A DNA stretch of 64,000 bases. Origin: Mermis nigrescens. Lineage: Eukaryota > Nematoda > Enoplea > Mermithida > Mermithidae. Position numbers and translations under genes: made by a program. Under the pieces are notes generated by a model. That model made no database searches and was not told where the DNA came from. It saw nothing but the letters and a program-made list of their open reading frames with translations. Location of the stretch: positions 586,501-650,500 of the forward strand of contig JAVLUZ010000721.1 of the NCBI GenBank assembly GCA_036768485.1, written 5' to 3'. Below, piece after piece: positions 12,701-21,941 of this stretch. Each line of letters opens with the position of its first letter. Within the stretch, counting starts at the first letter, position 1.

Positions 12701-15700
12701 AGCTGTATGGTTAGTTACATTGAAACTCGCCGACATTTTGGGAGTAGAATTGCAGAGCATATTGGCATCTTATTTGCTACAGGAAAGCCAATTCAGGTGA
12801 TAGCTTATCTGCTATTCACAAGCATATCTCAAATAGCAATCATTTAATTACATCAGATTGCTTCAAGGTTATTAGTCGAGCATCCAACTCTTTTGATCTT
12901 TTAATCAAGGAGTCGTTATACATAGCACGTGATCGTCCTATTCTCAACAATAATGTTTCATCATATCCTCTAAATTTGTTTTAATTTACTAAAATCCCAA
13001 CTTTTTCATTTTCTCATAGTTTAAAATCTTTTATAATTCTCTTCATAATTTAATGGTATGTTTAAACTTTAAGTTTCTCTTGGTTTACAACTCTCGCTTA
13101 ACAAGCTCATTTTTCAAAACTATTACCTAGTGAACAGTCGCTTCTACAGTTATAACAAGGACTAAGTAAGTATACATATGGTCTAATCATTACAGTTCTC
13201 AAAATTAACACTTGCTCATTGATAAATAAGTGCCAGTATCACAGCCTGTACAAAATACGAATTACACTAAATTTTCACCCGGCCCCGGTCGATCACTACA
13301 CATACTTTTTCACTATATTTTGTTCAGTCGTTCTAGAAAGATAAAGTATCGTCGAAAACGCCAAAAAATAATGTTTTTGACGTAAGTCCACCATTTTCGA
13401 GCGAAAAAATAAGTTTAGAAATCTCCACCTCACCACCCCACCCCCTTCAGAATTCCGATGATGTGCATGTCTGCTCATGACTAATTATAAACAGACGTGA
13501 CGCTACTATCAATGATTCTGTTGCTCGTCCAGTAGAAGACATAAGCAGGACTGTTCAGCGATTTTTAGAACGAAAAATAGAATAGGTACGATAAAAATTT
13601 AAAATTAATTATCGAACTTTTCTAAAAATATTACATGTTTCCTATACAAATACGTAGATATGTATTCATAGTGCTGCATATATACATAAGTGCTCATCAT
13701 CATACCTTAGCAACAGCCAAAGCTTCAGCCCATCCAATAGTGGGCTCTCAAAGGTTGGTAGGCCCCTACTTGGGCGGAAAAAAGAATAAAAAAGACCACT
13801 GTTTTCTTACATTTTTTCAAAATAAGCCCATCTAAATACTCTTCAACCCGTCCATCTTTTGTGTCAGCCTGTTCCATGTATATATACGGGCTGGGATAGG
13901 CTATTGCCCAGGTGATCTCATCATCACTACTGGTCTATCGTAAACTTGACTAAAAAGATCATTCAAATTATCATAGCGTGGTTTAGTGTTTTTTTGTACT
14001 CGGCAAAGATATTTCCCGATGTACAAAGACTTTCAGGACCGTCTTTGTACATGTACAAAAATTTCTAAGACGATTCTTAGTGATTTTTGCCCTTAGAAAT
14101 CCAGAAATAGCTAAAATACAATATCGAAAGTCAAACAACTCTGTTTTTACTACACTTAAATTGCTACTGTACTCATATTATAGTACCTAAAAATTTGTGT
14201 GTACAAAATGTACAAAAGATTTTTGGGGAGACAAAAACTGTAAAAATGTGTAAAATTCCCTGAAATTTTAGCGCTGCACCGAAATGAGTAATTGTTTGTC
14301 CAATATATCTTTAAAATGGCATAATTTGCATTTAGAATTTAAAAATGTCAAATTTTTCGGCGCTTCGCGCCGTAGCGCGTTATAGAGACAATTTTCAGTT
14401 ATTTTTGGCGTCAGAAACCCGGAAATAAGCTAAAATACACTACCAAAGATCGAAAACCATGTTAAACCACACCAAAATAGCTATTGTACTATATTATAGT
14501 ACACAAAAATTTGCATATAAAAATGTACAAAGACTTTTGGGGATCATCTTTGTACATGTACAAACGGAACTTTTACAAGAAAAACACTGGCGTGGTTAAG
14601 AGATTTCACCCTTCGACTACCTCTTTTGCGATGAAATGTACTGATGCGACAGTGGCGGATCTAGAATTTTCGTAAGGAAGGGGAGGCGGCACCCCCACAT
14701 TTCCAAAAACAGTCGAAAATGGGTACGAACCAGTGATCGTACGGGGACCCCGACCCCGAACCCGAAAAACCCCGGCCTAAACCCCGACCCCGACCGACCG
14801 GGGGCATGATTTTTCGAGTCGGGGTTGAACCTTTTTTCGGGGCTGAAATATAGCATTTTATTTGTTGGTACATAGAAGAATTGTATAAATAGCAAATAAA
14901 ATCGGAACAAGGACGATTCATTCACCAGCAAAATTAATATGTTAAACTCGACACTCGCGATATTTCATAAAAAGTACGCCTGGTCGCCATGTTGTTAAGA
15001 CGTACATACATGTTCGCATATTTTCCATTATGAAGTGCGCCGAAATTACTGCGGAATCACAGGCGTAGCCGGGGGGAATGGAGGCACATGCCCCCCGGAA
15101 TTTTTCAGAAATTATGTTGATTTTTCTGGCGCAATGTGTCCAGAACATTGAGTTTAAAAAGGCACAAACGTCAAAATTTTCCGGTGCTTCGCGCCGAGTC
15201 ATTATTATTTATTGTTATACAGATCCAATGAATTAAAAGCTTGAATCTGTTGAAATAATTCAGCACTTCGCAGCACTTTAGTGATTTAATGCTCTATTAC
15301 TTCATTGAATGAAACTGCAAATGCTTGTTGAACATAATAGTAAAAGTGCGAAAATGTTTGCGTACCAATTTATCTATTCTCTGCTTTGTTTATCTTTCTT
15401 TACAAGAACACATAATTCTATTTTAAATGAAAGGAAAGGCCAAATTTTCTTGTGTTTTTGCGCATTTTCTGTTTTCTGAAGTAGTTAATAAGAAGGCCAC
15501 GAATGGGCCTGAAAATGGTAAGAACAAAATTCTCATTGATACATCTTTCAATGACTTATTGGTTGCGACCCGTTGCTGCGCTTCATACTTAGCAGAGGTT
15601 GTAAAACGCATTTCAGCTCAGAAGTTTTGTGCAGTGTATGTAGGTGTTCATTAATTTTAAGATTTTTTGGACCTAATTTAGAACCGAGATTTTGCCAATT

Positions 15701-17309
15701 TGCGAAAATTTCAAGTTCACTTATTGAAAATTAGAGTGCTTTTTTACAAAATTTTCGAGGGTTCTGCTCTGGACCTCACTGGTGGCGCTTGAGCGCGCCA
15801 CCCCAGACCCCCAGCCGTACAATCTCGTTCTACATGTTGAAAGAGATTTTTAGGAGGACAGAAAAGGTAAAAGGATTATGAATTTTTAAAAATTTTCGGC
15901 GCTTCGCGCCGCAATTAGTTTATCTGTTCTGTATGATGTACGCGGTATAAATTGAGTTTAAAGAGTAAAAACTCAAAATTTTTCTGCGCTTAGCACCGCC
16001 GATTATTGTCTTAGGGCGGTAAAATATGACTGAATTTCTTGATGCTTTGCGCCACTTATGATTTCCGAACTGTTTGTCAATAAAAAGGCGTAAATTCTAC
16101 ATGAAAACGGTAAAAATTTCGAAAATTTTCGGCGCTTCGCGCCATTGGCTCCTCTACAATCAGTGCGCCATAGAAAACCCTTATGAAAAAACTGTGGAAG
16201 AATACGAAAAAGCGAGAGCGATTAGTGATTAAAATTGAAAGTAATGCTAAATTGCTAAAACCATGCTTGAACTTGGAATGAAAATAAAATGTTGAACATA
16301 ACCAGCTTTATTAGTATGCTCTACAAACAAGTGGAGGTATCGTTTTTATCCTTTTCAAATTGGTATGTAATCATGCAATGTTAATTGTTAATCTTCAACC
16401 CCGACCCCGACCCCAAAAACCGGGGTTTTTCATCCCCGACCCCGACCCCGATCGGGGTGAAAATCTGACCCCGTACAATCACTGGTACGAACATTGGCCT
16501 TTCACGTTTGAAACAGTTATTTTCGGCGGTTTAGATTGCCTACATTTATTTATAATCGCTTCAGCGCATCCTTTTTAAAAAAATCTCAAAATATTCGACG
16601 ATTTAGTGCGAAAAAACCTTAAATTTCTTTGACTTTAACGAAAATCCGGCGCGAAAATTTATGAAGTTTGGGCGAAAGGATGTTTAGAAGCTTGAATTAC
16701 TGCTCGATTTCTGTGTATTTGTAGCATTTACTATAAAGCGTCGAAAATTTTCAAAAGTTATGCATGAAAATATGCTGAAATAGCTGTTTACGCCCTTGAA
16801 ATCGTTTTAAAAGCTATTTCTTGAACCGAAAAAGGATAAATGGCATTAAGAATTATCATTCAGCGCTAAGCGCCGGAAAAATTCGAGAAATTATGATCAC
16901 TGACTGACGACCAAAAATCATTTCAAATTACATGGCGAAAAACACTGGCAATACCTACTGATTCATCACATTACGTCAAATGCATCACTAAGTGCTGCAA
17001 TCGAACTATTTTCACTTCCTCCCATAACTTTTCATTTAGTTAATCACTTTACTTACAATTTCGTCGACCAAGTTAAATCAGAAGAAACCAATAAAGATGG
17101 TATTTGGCATAAATATAGCATAAAAAATTGCGAAATGCAAATGCAACAAAGAAGACCGAACCTGTTTTGAAACTTTTGATCCAAGTGCTAACGATCAAGG
17201 CGTGATGTTCTTTATGATGTAAGCACCACAGTGACAATGTCTCGATACTTTCTTGAGTAGGATTTAATGATTCAAATTTCTTCTGAACATTAGCTTCATT
17301 CAAAGCCAT
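479..17309 (-). CDS. RPRD1/CREPT-family protein (CID domain), complete 7-exon gene
   Basis: Exons read on the minus strand: 17309-17162, 9113-8984, 8596-8496, 6443-6373, 6309-6186, 4304-4129, 763-479. All junctions are GT-AG with matching phase, and the joined length is 1035 nt (344 aa plus stop); human RPRD1B is about 326 aa. Residues about 5-125 form the CID fold that binds the phosphorylated C-terminal domain of RNA polymerase II. I see the family blocks 'ETLSLWCLHHKEHH', 'MSLLYVCNDVCQKERHKK' and 'RMLNIWKEREIF'. Residues about 150-270 are the charged coiled-coil dimerisation region ('DAAHKKLSEFVEEFERK'). The tail is rich in Asp, Pro and Ser and ends 'WMIPTQS'. Family role: nuclear adaptor that brings CTD phosphatase and transcription factors to polymerase II. 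Introns 1, 3 and 5-6 are loaded with transposons. The RPRD1 versus RPRD2 subgroup is not certain. Confidence 0.9.
2122..3328 (+). mobile_element. F-family MITE interrupted by a non-LTR fragment
   Basis: Left end CACGGTTTTTTGTATACGGC; right end ...TTGTACAAGCAACATTG. Flanks CATGCTAT (2114-2121) and CATACTAT (3329-3336) are an 8-bp TSD with one mismatch. The element carries GTACATGTA palindromes near both ends and the GGCGCTTCG motif at about 2304. A retrotransposon fragment (2442-3230) later landed inside. Confidence 0.75.
2442..3230 (+). pseudogene. 5'-truncated Jockey-like non-LTR retrotransposon (reverse transcriptase C-terminus)
   Basis: A 789-bp insertion bounded by a perfect 17-bp TSD (2425-2441 and 3231-3247) and ending in an (ACA/CAA)n tail, as expected for target-primed reverse transcription. 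The frame is open from its first base: 'LAGSTWGKDEETLLTTYKAV' up to a stop at about 2940. The C-terminal Cys/His segment 'CPDCGNGPHDVHHLFHCP' follows in another frame (2982-3206). These match the region downstream of the reverse transcriptase in Jockey-group pol proteins. The polymerase core is missing, so this is a dead copy. Confidence 0.85.
4129..4304 (-). CDS. RPRD exon 6 (coiled coil)
   Basis: Acceptor CAG at 4305-4307, donor GTAAGA after 4129. Encodes 'LKYVREIDAAHKKLSEFVEE' and 'LEQAEIFYETQMTEAKIV', a long amphipathic helix typical of the RPRD dimerisation region. Confidence 0.87.
4865..5760. repeat. Clustered fragments of two dispersed repeats in RPRD intron 6-5
   Basis: Two degenerate units of the 'ATAGTTTCCCAAGGTC...GGTGAAATCCC' repeat (about 4865-4950 and 5060-5135) are followed by two units of a second repeat ('CTCAAAATCG..TGACAGT' then C-rich 'ACCCCC..TATG..ATGTGTGT', about 5395-5480 and 5665-5755). 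Palindromes GGCGCGAAGCGC occur at 5334 and 5596. Further copies of the first lie near 11600, 25535 and 48815, and of the second near 9835, 27175, 49495, 52430 and 62300. Confidence 0.55.
6186..6309 (-). CDS. RPRD exon 5
   Basis: Starts CCAGAG after the acceptor TTTTAAG. Encodes 'PEILLGDLERHIKDTENL' and 'LPAVPFNVDGDIKNILK', the first part of the post-CID helical region. Donor GTGATT, phase 1 out. Confidence 0.85.
6373..6443 (-). CDS. RPRD exon 4 (linker)
   Basis: 71-bp exon encoding the variable linker 'AKSLSNGTVKTILSKE' and 'TILSDFK'. The acceptor TATTCAG is chosen by phase. Followed by a 63-bp intron whose two ends resemble each other (see findings). Confidence 0.75.
6986..7539. mobile_element. 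I-family hAT MITE, complete
   Basis: Left end CAGGGGCGGATTTAAG, right end ATCCTAGATACGCCACTG. The ends are approximate inverted repeats of the CAGNGGCG type. TSD GATACAAT (6978-6985) and GACACAAT (7540-7547), one mismatch. 554 bp, no protein seen. Two GGCGCTTCG-type palindromes lie inside. Confidence 0.75.
8496..8596 (-). CDS. RPRD exon 3
   Basis: Acceptor TGCTTCAG, donor GTATGT. Encodes 'QSTTERMLNIWKEREIF' and 'PELINELKSVF', the last CID helices, which align with the RLLNIWQER block of RPRD1. Confidence 0.9.
8984..9113 (-). CDS. RPRD exon 2
   Basis: Acceptor TTTTTAG at 9114-9120 and donor GTAGCT after 8984. Encodes 'PLKQRMSLLYVCNDVCQKE' and 'FRKAFSTVLKEAFSLA', the CID helices around the conserved LYVxNDV motif. 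Phase 1 in, phase 2 out. Confidence 0.88.
9698..9889 (-). pseudogene. Acidic Ser/Asp-rich C-terminal ORF inside element A
   Basis: Minus-strand frame 'NTYCYSSSSSSEDSNDIE' then 'DIDFIDDSDNETPD' and stop. Such acidic tails occur at the C-termini of some transposases, but no catalytic motif is visible. Placement inside a hAT-like element is the only reason to suspect that origin. Confidence 0.25.
10440..10612 (-). mobile_element. F-family MITE fragment (one end)
   Basis: CTTTTTACAGTTTTTGTTCT, a TTTGTACATGTACAAAG palindrome and the end GAATACAAAAAGACCGTG, in minus orientation. The flank (TTCTAAATGTGATAATTCGG...) continues like the flank of the F copy at 25723-26106, so the two lie in a duplicated interior segment. 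Confidence 0.65.
10785..11445 (+). mobile_element. F-family MITE (5' degraded) hosting another F copy
   Basis: Left part (to 10917) and right part (11366-11445, ending AAAAACACTG) belong to one F copy. A complete F copy, 10918-11365, sits in its subterminal GTACAAAA. Confidence 0.65.
10918..11365 (+). mobile_element. F-family MITE, complete, inserted in another F copy
   Basis: 448 bp, starts CAGTGTTTTTTTGTATTC, ends AAAAAACACTG, with perfect TSD GTACAAAA (10910-10917 and 11366-11373). Contains two GGCGCTTCG-type palindromes (about 11049 and 11141) and the TTTGTACATGTACAAAG palindrome near the left end. Confidence 0.85.
12033..12525 (-). pseudogene. Penelope-like element 3' end: GIY-YIG endonuclease domain (arm 1)
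   Basis: In minus orientation the frame reads 'LLSNLVYKYTCSSCMVSYIG', then 'ETRRHFGSRIAEH', later 'FKVISRASNSFDLLIKESL' and 'IARDRPILNNN', with a stop after NLF. This is the GIY-YIG endonuclease of Penelope-like elements: VYK...YIG, CxxC, the Arg helix and the catalytic Glu in IKES are visible. One internal stop and the lack of a reverse transcriptase show a truncated copy. It is the mirror image of 12608-13093. Confidence 0.8.
12608..13093 (+). pseudogene. Penelope-like element 3' end: GIY-YIG endonuclease domain (arm 2)
   Basis: Inverted copy of arm 1, about 80 bp away. The same domain is seen but more decayed: the Gly of YIG is lost ('MVSYIETRRHFGSR') and the frame shifts after 'GKPIQ'. 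The spacer holds TACAAACCTGTCA repeats. Head-to-head Penelope-like ends are known products of their retrotransposition. Confidence 0.8.
13984..14589 (+). mobile_element. F-family MITE, complete
   Basis: 606 bp, left tip TAGTGTTTTTTTGTACTCGG, right tip AAGAAAAACACTG, perfect TSD GCGTGGTT (13976-13983 and 14590-14597). Contains GGCGCTTCGCGCC at about 14361. Intact YAGTG tips and an 8-bp TSD place the family in the hAT superfamily. Confidence 0.87.
14731..16484. mobile_element. hAT-like element B with CCCCGA subterminal array
   Basis: Tips CAGTGATCGTACGGGG and CCCCGTACAATCACTG; perfect TSD GTACGAAC (14723-14730 and 16485-16492). Both ends carry CCCCGA hexamer arrays (14745-14830 and 16398-16470). 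Between them are GGCGCTTCGCGCC palindromes at about 15185, 15896 and 16133, and an ORF shared with element E (15427-15654). 1754 bp; no recognisable transposase. Confidence 0.88.
15427..15654 (+). pseudogene. Short ORF shared by elements B and E, function unknown
   Basis: 75 aa beginning '[18 protein letters not shown]' with '[15 protein letters not shown]' and 'YLAEVVKRISAQKF'. The homologue in element E is 58655-58873 on the minus strand. Between copies there is a 6-bp, frame-preserving length difference. No family recognised. Confidence 0.3.
17162..17309 (-). CDS. RPRD exon 1 (start codon)
   Basis: ATG at 17309-17307 opens MALNEANVQKKF, followed by the start of the CID domain. It ends ...AAAACAG before GTTCGG, phase 1 (residues 1-49). 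An in-frame TTG lies 3 codons upstream, but the ATG fits the family start. Confidence 0.88.
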
Positions 17310-17559
17310 CTTCAGCAACGGCGCGTATGATCAATCAAGGAAGTAATAGCGCCTCCAATAAGTATACCTATTCTTCTAATTAAGAAAAATGCACACCAAA
17401 TCACTTACCACCAATGTCAGAATTATAAAAGCAATGCACCTAAGCATTGAACAATAAATACAACATATCTAGCGTATATACATACCGCCATTTAGTAGAC
17501 ATACTGAACTAGACGGTGATGTCCAACAATTGCAAAAGGTTCTATGACTAGGACGCTTC
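17310..17559. other. Upstream region of the RPRD gene
   Basis: About 250 bp between the RPRD start codon and the first upstream transposon; the promoter and 5' UTR should lie here. I see no obvious TATA box or other named element. Confidence 0.3.
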
Positions 17560-17790
17560 CATACGTGTAACAGCTTAATGTGGATCCCTCACCCGAAGTT
17601 AGTCGTCTCCCGATCCACCAAAGCCAGAAAATTTTTGACCCCTACCGATTTTTGGAAAAAATCGATTTTTTGGCCGTTTTTAGGTATTTTTCAGCTGTTT
17701 TCGGACAAAAATTTAAGGTCACTCACTCCCCCTTCTAAAAATGACCGGGGACCCGCCACCAAAAAAATTGAGCCGTTGTATATATGTATG
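17560..17790. mobile_element. K-family MITE
   Basis: 231 bp with tips CATACGTGTAACAG and GAGCCGTTGTATATATGTATG. Flanks GACGCTTC and GTCGCGTC match at 6 of 8 positions. Internal runs of 'AAAAATCGATTTTTTGG' type and C-rich tracts are shared with the other K copies. Confidence 0.6.
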
Positions 17791-18514
17791 GTCGCGTCGC
17801 TACAATATGCATGAATGTACTTGTATATAACTATGTATGTAGTCGTATTCTAATTAAAGTATGTACTATATACTATTAAGTATGAATGCCAGCACTATGA
17901 AATAAGGAAAACAGAAAGAGCAATAAGAGCATACATGCACAAAGGGGTGACGGGAGCCTTCCCGCTGAAGGGTCACTTAGACAGGTCCTGTTCGGCGATT
18001 TCGAGCTGATGGAATGGTTTTGCACCATTTCTGAGGTCAAAAACAGTAAAAATGTCAAACTCTCATGCGCTTCGCGCCAAACAAGTACTTTTATGTACTT
18101 TAAGTGCCCAAAATTGATCAGTTTCTGTATTTTCAGTGTCAAAAGTGGTATAATGCAGTGCAGACAAAATAAAGTAAAATGCTTTAAAAAATGCGATATT
18201 ACCGTAAAATCGTCTTATATGCTACATATTTTGACCACTTTTGGATTTCTAGGATTTCTAGATTTATGAGTAAGAGAATATGGTAATTTCCAAATAATCA
18301 AACATCAAATTTAACAGTCCCTTGAACAATGTGTAGAAAATGTGAAAATTACAAGGGAATATTCGATTAAGATGGCCTATTATTTCCTTTTCAGGTAATA
18401 ATAGGGCATTTAAATTCACGACCAATTTCCATTTTACTGACCACAGAATGCAATTTCCTCGATCATAGCCAGCTACTCTGTTTTTTATATTCATTATGCT
18501 GAAATCGTCTAGGT

Positions 18515-18800
18515 AGTTGAAATAAATTGTAATTGGAATAAACTGAATTGAAATAAAATTAAAATAAATTGGAATTGGAATAAACTAAAATTGGAATCAA
18601 TCAAAATTTAAATAAGTGAAATTAAAATAAATTGAAATAAATTTGAATTGGAATTAATTGAAAATAAATTGAAATAAATTAAAACCAATGAAATAAACTT
18701 AAAATTAAATTGAAAAATTGAAATTGAAATAAAATTGAAATAGAGTTGAATAGAAACTATTTGAATAAATTTAAATAAATTAGAATTGAATTAATTGAGG
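18515..18800. repeat. AT-rich degenerate tandem repeat (AATTGAAATAAA-like)
   Basis: Roughly 285 bp of short, diverged units built from AATTGGAATAAA and AATTGAAATAAA. No exact period; it looks like a decayed microsatellite or minisatellite. Confidence 0.65.
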
Positions 18801-19593
18801 TATCAATTTGTACATAATGTAGGGAAGCATGAATCAATAAATTTACGGTTTTATGCTACACATTTTTTAAAGCTTCAGCATTGATTAATTGTTTCGCGAT
18901 AGTTTTGCAATAATGTTTCTTTTGTTTTGGGTACAATTTCAGAATAATTTTTTTGGAAACGATATTTTATAGCGCTTCGCGCCGACTGAATTTCTACAAA
19001 ATCACCTACTAAAAGGCAAAGAATTCGACTTCGAAAGAAAAACATCAAAATTTTCTGGCACTCCGCGCCATATTCATAAATTATTGCATTTTCATTGTTC
19101 GATAAGACTCCAGAACTCGGCTAAAGTGCACCAGTGAAGTTCTGAAAACACAGTTTTAGGACAAAGAATATATTACTAATCCTTAAATTCATTGCAGTAC
19201 ACTAAATTTACAATTACAAAGTGTTCAAAGACTCGTTTTGGGTCTCTCCATCACAAGTAGGATGGACTTTCTGCAAAAAAACATTGGTTTTTTGACATGA
19301 GCCCTCAATTTATGAACATTTTTAGACCCCAAAATGTTAACAAAAGTCAGAAATGTAGAAACACATTTTTGGCATGTTTCACTTTCAAATTGCGAGAAGA
19401 CGCTAGGAAAAAACAGTGCACGTAATGTATTTTTTCGCATGTTTTTTTGGCGAATACTTCTTGTTTAGGCTGAGTGAGTGCGAAAGAGAATTCAGAAATC
19501 ATTATCATATTCCTATGTCTTTTTATGTTTTGCCTATGTACCGGATTCTTCCCTTTTACGGCTCACACTCAATGTTTTTCCAGCGATTTCGTT
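18801..19593. other. Intergenic, two isolated GGCGC-type palindromes
   Basis: No coding signal was found. Palindromes AGCGCTTCGCGCC (about 18974) and GGCACTCCGCGCC (about 19056) are each near an A/T run, like those inside the transposons elsewhere. Confidence 0.4.
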
Positions 19594-19601
19594 GATATTA
19601 T

Positions 19602-19792
19602 GGTCCCGTCTCGCTAGACCCACCGTCCCGCTTGACCCACCGTCCCGCTAGACCCACCGTCCCACTAGGCCCACTTTTTCGTCCCGCTAGACCCACCGGA
19701 AGTCTCGCTAGACCCACCACGTGCATAATGAAGTGTCCCGCTAGACCCACCGTTTTGCGACCGTCCCGCTAGACCCACTGTCTCGGAAGACC
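19602..19792 (+). repeat. Left array of GTCCCGCTAGACCCACC units
   Basis: About eight variants of the 17-bp unit, some separated by short spacers such as ACTTTTTC and ACGTGCATAATGAAGT. The order of variants and spacers is mirrored at 21730-21933. Confidence 0.85.
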
Positions 19793-20115
19793 CACCAGGG
19801 AAGAAAATTGTGTATGCTTATAAGCAAAAACAGAAACGCTTGCAAAGTGTATCCATTCAAGTATATATGTTTAGTCGAATATATAAATAATTAATTAAAA
19901 AATAATTACATTTAATTGAGTACCTAATCAATTAAATTTAATTAATAAATTAATAAATTTTGTATATTATTGCATGATATTGTGTAAATTACAAATTATA
20001 ACATGCAAAGATATGTGCGTGCGTGTATGTGTGTGGCAATGGTATATAAGTAACCAGCCATAACCGGTTATTTTTTAAGAATAAATTTTTATTTTTAATG
20101 TCAAGGGATACACTC

Positions 20116-21097
20116 GGCTGAATCCGATCCTGGGGGGCACGCCGCCAGTTCTGACCGGAGCGACTCGAGCAAACAAATTAGCGACCCGAGCGCTCACTTA
20201 AGTAAACAAAAGTGCGCAATTAATTATGCTGGGCCGACCTCGTCGGTCGACCAATTATGCGTCTGGTACTTACAGTAATGCGCCCGACTAGGGGAGTATT
20301 TTTTAAACACAATTTTTTTACAGAGCGAAAATCAAATTTTAAAGTTTAGTTTTTCGAGCTCATCGTGAAAAATGGAGCAAGAAAATATATAATTTTACAA
20401 CATTTCATTCACTCTGGAAAAAGTTGACTGATTTCCAATGTGAGAGCACTAATAAAATGCAGTTTTATAAGTAGCGTTCTATTTCTTGGCATGGGCACAT
20501 ATTTTGAATTTTATTTTGAATTTTTTTGCATGTTGTTTTATAAATATTCCAGAAAAGATACGGCGACTTATGAAGGGTTTCTGGTCGAATGGATCTGGCG
20601 CAGCAAGTTTGATTCGATGGAGCGATTGTTCAACGATTTTTGCGATGCGTGTGCTTCTATGTATAATGTTCGTTGACAAATCATGGTAGTTTTTCATGTT
20701 GACGCTGTTGGCTTAGTATTATTTCGAAATATTCAACTTTTATGGACAAAATAAATGTCAAGTGCTCTCAAAATTTAAAATAAGTCAACTTTTTCCAGAG
20801 TGAATGAAATGTTGTAATATTATATATTTTCTTGCTCCATTTTTCACGATGAGCTCGAAAAACTAAACTTTAAAATTTGATTTTCGCTCTGTAAAAAAAT
20901 TGTGTTCAAAAAATACTCCCTAGTCGGGCGCATTACTGTAAGTACCAGACGCATAATTGGTTGACTGACGAGGTCAGCCCAGTATAATTAATTGCGCACT
21001 TTTGTTTACTTAAGTGAGCGCTCGGGTCGCTAATTTGTTTGCTCGAGTCGCTCCGGTCAGAACTGGCGGCGTGCTCCCCCCAGGATCGGATTCAGCC
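20116..21097. mobile_element. Inner fold-back element nested in the outer one
   Basis: 982 bp with tips GGCTGAATCCGATCCTGGGG and its inverse and perfect TSD ATACACTC (20108-20115 and 21098-21105). Arms of about 340 bp (20116-20455 and 20757-21097) are nearly identical. The loop of about 300 bp has overlapping short ORFs on both strands (for example 20440-20676, +) with no recognisable family. Confidence 0.85.
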
Positions 21098-21729
21098 ATA
21101 CACTCTTGTCAAACACATTTCAGAGTGCATTTTTTGCTTTTTATCGTAATGGTATTGTACACTTTGTATCCTCCGATCAGGGAATTTCCGCATACTAAGT
21201 AGGCACACAGATTGAAGCGTTTACACTGCATTCCGATAACAGTACAGATATGCACTATGAAAATGATGAAAAGCATGCAGTCATTCCACGAAGACGGCTC
21301 AACAATAATCGGGCCGAACGGATGTTGCAAATTCTCACTAAAAAATCGAAAATGTTAATTAGGTCATTGTCAATAAGTCCGAATCTGTTTTTAAAAATAT
21401 TACTAAGGAAGGCTAATGTCCATGTGCTCAGTTTATTTCATCGCTTCAAAGACTATATAGAAATTTTGATTTCGAATCGAGCCATGAATTTCAGTCGCGC
21501 TAACTTCGTTTTATGTCGTTACATGAAGTCAGCTATGTTAGTCTGTGAAGCTGATAATAACGAAACTTTTTGTATTTTCAAAAAATCGTATATTAAATCT
21601 AATTAATTAGTAGGTTAATTAATTGTAATTATTTTTCAATTAATTATTTATATATTTGACTTAACATATATACTTGAATTGATACACTTTGCAAGCGTTT
21701 CTGTTTTTGCTCACAAGCGTACATAATTT

Positions 21730-21933
21730 TCTTCTCTGGTGGGTCTTCCGAGACAGTCGGGTCTAGCGGGACGGTCGCAAAATGGTGGGTCTAGCGGGAC
21801 ACTTCATTATGCACGTGGTGGGTCTAACGAGACTTCCGGTGGGTCTAGCGGGACGAAAAAGTGGGTCTAGTGGGACGGTGGGTCTAGCGGGACGGTGGGT
21901 CTAGCGGGACGGTGGGTCAAGCGGGTCACAATC
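21730..21933 (-). repeat. Right array of the same 17-bp units, inverted
   Basis: Mirror copy of the left array (GGTGGGTCTAGCGGGAC...), with the same spacers in reverse order, so both arms derive from one ancestral arm. Confidence 0.85.
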
Positions 21934-21941
21934 GATATTAT

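Larger units (their letters stand above)
9447..13298. mobile_element. hAT-like element A, non-autonomous, with GGCCGG-type subterminal array
   Basis: Terminal inverted repeats TAGTGATCGACCGGGG and CCCCGGTCGATCACTA are perfect over 16 bp. CACATA flanks both ends, the likely remnant of an 8-bp TSD. Just inside the left tip is a GC-rich array of GGCCGG/GGCCAG units (9455-9540). The interior (about 9835-10785) resembles the interior of element C in inverted order. It also holds F-family copies (to 11445) and the Penelope-like palindrome (12033-13093). No transposase core was seen. Sits in RPRD intron 1. Confidence 0.8.
14650..16958. mobile_element. I-family MITE split by element B
   Basis: The left end CAGTGGCGGATCTAGAATTT and the segment about 16493-16958 (matching the reverse complement of the left half of 6986-7539) flank element B. 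The right boundary is uncertain because the last bases before AAACACTG are rearranged. Confidence 0.5.
19602..21933. mobile_element. Outer fold-back element with 17-bp tandem units in its arms
   Basis: Perfect 8-bp TSD GATATTAT (19594-19601 and 21934-21941). Inverted arms of roughly 300 bp (about 19602-19940 and 21600-21933) each begin with repeats of GTCCCGCTAGACCCACC and continue into unique AT-rich sequence including AAACGCTTGCAAAGTGTAT. The interior is split by a second fold-back (20116-21097). A plus-strand ORF (21250-21606, 118 aa, rich in Arg/Lys/Asn) is not recognised. Superfamily unassigned. Confidence 0.8.

Noticed and set aside
21250..21606. 118-aa ORF inside the outer fold-back as a transposase
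   Set aside because: No catalytic motif or known domain; listed only as an unrecognised ORF.
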